DNA of 6,666 bases from Eubacteriales bacterium (GTDB taxonomy: Bacteria > Bacillota_A > Clostridia > Christensenellales > Aristaeellaceae). The notes under the pieces are model-generated. The model saw only the letters and a list, made by a program, of their open reading frames with translations. It did not search any database and was not told the DNA's origin. The first letter of the stretch is position 1; every line of letters starts with the position of its first letter. The DNA is taken from assembly GCA_028692205.1 (NCBI GenBank), contig JAQUXV010000150.1:1-6666 (forward strand), read 5' to 3'. Made by a program: the position numbers and the translations under genes. Shown here piece after piece: positions 4,628-6,666 of the stretch.

Positions 4628-6666
4628 TTACTTTTTCTCGCCGTAGTAGGCGTTCAGGTACATTTGCTTGATTTCGCTCATCAGCGGATAGCGCGGGTTG
4701 GCGCCGGTGCACTGGTCGTCGAACGCCAACTCCGTCATCGCGTCCAGCCGGGCAAGGAAATCCTTCTCGTCAACGCCGTAATCGCGGATGGTCTTTTTGA
4801 TGCCGATCTTGGCTTTAAGCTCGTCGATGGCGACGATCAGCCGTTCCAGCTTCTCCTCATCCGTTTTGCCGCCGAGCTTGAGTGCGTCGGCCACCATGGC
4901 GTAGCGGGCGAGCGTGTGGGGATGATCGTACTGCGAGAAGGTGCCCATCTTGGCCGGAACCTCGGCGGCGTTGTAGCGGAGCACCTCGTCGATCAGCAGC
5001 GCGTTGGCGATGCCGTGCGGCAGGTGGTGGAACGCGCCCAGCTTATGCGCCATGCTGTGGCATACGCCAAGGAAGGCGTTGGCAAACGCCATGCCGGCAA
5101 TGGTGGCGGCGTTGGCCATCTTCTCGCGGGCCAGCGCGTCGTTGGGGCCGTTGTCGTAAGCGCGGGGCAGGTATTCGAAGATCATCTTGAGCGCCTGCAG
5201 GGCAAGGCCGTCGGTGTAATCGGTCGCCATCATGCTGGCGATGGCTTCCAGGCAGTGGGTTACCGCGTCGATGCCGCTGGCGGAGGTGAGGCCCTTGGGG
5301 GCGTCCATCATCATATCCGCATCCACGATCGCCATGTTGGGCAGCAGCTCGTAATCCGCCAGCGCGTATTTTACGCTGGTTTTTTCATTGGTGATGATGG
5401 TGAAGGGCGTAACCTCGCTGCCGGTGCCCGCCGTGGTGGGGACTGCGATAAAGTAGGCTTTCTGGCCCATTTTGGGGAAGGTGTAGATGCGCTTGCGGAT
5501 ATCGCAGAAGCGCATGGCCATATCCATAAAGTCCGCTTCCGGATGTTCGTAGAGCACCCACATAATTTTGGCGGCGTCCATGGCGCTGCCGCCGCCGATG
5601 GCGATGATGCAATCGGGCTGGAAGGCGTTCATGGCCTTCACACCCTCGCGGGCGCACGCCAGCGTGGGGTCGGGAGCGACATCGAAGAAGCAGGTGTGCT
5701 GGATACCCATTTCGTCCAGCCGGTCGGTGACGGCTTTGGTGTAACCGTTGTTATAGAGGAAGGAGTCGGTGACGATGAACACCTTTTTCTTATCCATCAC
5801 GTCTTTCAACTCGCGCAACGCCACGGGCAGGCAGCCCTTCTTGATATACACTTTCTGCGGGGTGCGGAACCAGAGCATATTCTCTCTCCTCTCGGCGACG
5901 GTTTTAATGTTCAGCAAATGCTTTACGCCGACGTTTTCGCTGACGGAGTTGCCGCCCCAGGAGCCGCAGCCCAGCGTGAGGGAGGGGAGAAGCTTAAAGT
6001 TGTACAGGTCGCCGATACCGCCGTGGGAGGAGGGCGTATTTACCACGATGCGGCAGGTTTCCATCTTTTCGGAGAAGCGATTCAGCTTCGCCTGCTGCGT
6101 GCGGGTATCCAGGTATACGCTCGCCGTGTGGCCGTGGCCGCCGTCCTCAATCAGGCGTTCCGCTTTGGCCATCGCCTCGTCAAAATCTTTCGCGTGGTAC
6201 ATGGCCAGCACCGGAGAAAGCTTTTCATGGGCGAATTCCTCGCTCATGTCTACGCTTTCCACTTCGCCAATCAGCACCTTGGTTTCTACGGGCACGGTAA
6301 CGCCAGCAAGCCCCGCGATCTTCACGGCGGACTGGCCGACGATCTTGGCGTTCAGGGCGCCGTTAACCAGAATGGTCTTGCGAACCTTGTCCAGTTCTTC
6401 ACCCTTCAGGAAATAGCAGCCGCGGGCGGCGAACTCCGCACGTACTTTTTTATAGATGGAATCCAGCACGATCACGCTCTGCTCGGACGCGCAGATCATG
6501 CCGTTGTCAAACGTCTTGGAGTGGATCACGGAGTTGACGGCCAGCAGAATATCCGCGCTGTCGTCAATAATGGCGGGCACGTTGCCCGGGCCCACGCCCA
6601 GCGCCGGTTTGCCGCTGGAATAAGCGGAACGTACCATGCCGGGGCCGCCGGTGGCGAGAATGCAGT
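4628..6666 (-). CDS. adhE: Bifunctional acetaldehyde-CoA/alcohol dehydrogenase AdhE, N-terminus cut by window edge
   Basis: Reduces acetyl-CoA to acetaldehyde and then to ethanol with two NADH; a cytoplasmic enzyme that forms helical filaments in relatives. The reading frame is open to the right edge, so the ATG at 6637 is internal: nine in-frame residues (CILATGGPG) precede it. Numbering from that Met, the aldehyde dehydrogenase half shows the catalytic Cys49 in DNGMICASEQ, and the linker NMLWFRTP starts near 253. The iron-dependent alcohol dehydrogenase half has the nucleotide-binding GGGSAMDAAK at 348-357 and the iron ligands Asp457, His461, His527 and His541. Their spacings (4, 66, 14) equal those of E. 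coli AdhE (653, 657, 723, 737). By the same alignment about 190 N-terminal residues are missing. The TAA stop lies 23 bases before the kinase gene, with no terminator between, so the two are probably cotranscribed. Identity is certain; in vivo direction (ethanol formation) is inferred. Confidence 0.97.
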   Translation of the reverse strand, partial: CILATGGPGMVRSAYSSGKPALGVGPGNVPAIIDDSADILLAVNSVIHSKTFDNGMICASEQSVIVLDSIYKKVRAEFAARGCYFLKGEELDKVRKTILVNGALNAKIVGQSAVKIAGLAGVTVPVETKVLIGEVESVDMSEEFAHEKLSPVLAMYHAKDFDEAMAKAERLIEDGGHGHTASVYLDTRTQQAKLNRFSEKMETCRIVVNTPSSHGGIGDLYNFKLLPSLTLGCGSWGGNSVSENVGVKHLLNIKTVAERRENMLWFRTPQKVYIKKGCLPVALRELKDVMDKKKVFIVTDSFLYNNGYTKAVTDRLDEMGIQHTCFFDVAPDPTLACAREGVKAMNAFQPDCIIAIGGGSAMDAAKIMWVLYEHPEADFMDMAMRFCDIRKRIYTFPKMGQKAYFIAVPTTAGTGSEVTPFTIITNEKTSVKYALADYELLPNMAIVDADMMMDAPKGLTSASGIDAVTHCLEAIASMMATDYTDGLALQALKMIFEYLPRAYDNGPNDALAREKMANAATIAGMAFANAFLGVCHSMAHKLGAFHHLPHGIANALLIDEVLRYNAAEVPAKMGTFSQYDHPHTLARYAMVADALKLGGKTDEEKLERLIVAIDELKAKIGIKKTIRDYGVDEKDFLARLDAMTELAFDDQCTGANPRYPLMSEIKQMYLNAYYGEKK

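Noticed and set aside
4089..4646. 185-residue plus-strand frame opposite the kinase gene
   Set aside because: It is antisense to a kinase with a full set of catalytic residues and matches nothing recognisable.
1..6666. CRISPR arrays, tRNA or rRNA genes, insertion sequences
   Set aside because: No regularly spaced repeats, no cloverleaf-like or rRNA-like sequence and no transposase frame were seen.

Overview
The window holds six genes, all on the minus strand, so it reads from the right edge to the left. The DNA is fairly GC-rich and tightly packed, and Shine-Dalgarno sites precede most starts. The proteins resemble those of strict anaerobic fermenters of the class Clostridia (Ruminococcaceae/Oscillospiraceae-like). 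This placement is inferred from gene content and protein resemblance, not from a marker gene.

Layout in transcription order. (1) 6666-4628: most of adhE, the bifunctional acetaldehyde-CoA/alcohol dehydrogenase, with its N-terminus off the right edge. (2) 4604-3855: a small kinase of the aminoglycoside phosphotransferase/choline kinase fold. (3) 3854-3625: a 230-base gap without a credible gene, holding three hairpins; two of them pair better as minus-strand RNA. (4) 3624-3379: an 81-residue thioredoxin-like [2Fe-2S] ferredoxin. (5) 3269 (or 3299)-1599: a sensory-type [FeFe] hydrogenase with ferredoxin, H-cluster, extra Fe-S and PAS domains and a C-terminal helical tail. (6) 1606-434: a SpoIIE/PP2C-type phosphatase that overlaps the hydrogenase gene by 8 bases and carries a conserved extra C-terminal domain. 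(7) 433-240: a 194-base gap. (8) 239 to the left edge: the first 79 codons of a second, probably catalytic, monomeric [FeFe] hydrogenase. No gene-free stretch exceeds 300 bases.

How the genes fit together. AdhE consumes NADH to make ethanol, while hydrogenases dispose of electrons as H2; which route wins depends on H2 pressure. The PAS-containing hydrogenase looks like an H2 or redox sensor, and the adjacent phosphatase and kinase could carry its signal. As I recall the literature, in Ruminococcus albus 7 hydS and hydA2 lie in one transcription unit with genes for a bifunctional acetaldehyde/ethanol dehydrogenase, a Ser/Thr kinase, a Ser/Thr phosphatase and a redox-sensing repressor. This window matches that arrangement closely, so the locus type is not new. 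The signalling chemistry (the target of kinase and phosphatase, the role of the small ferredoxin, the structured leader) is, as far as I know, unresolved.
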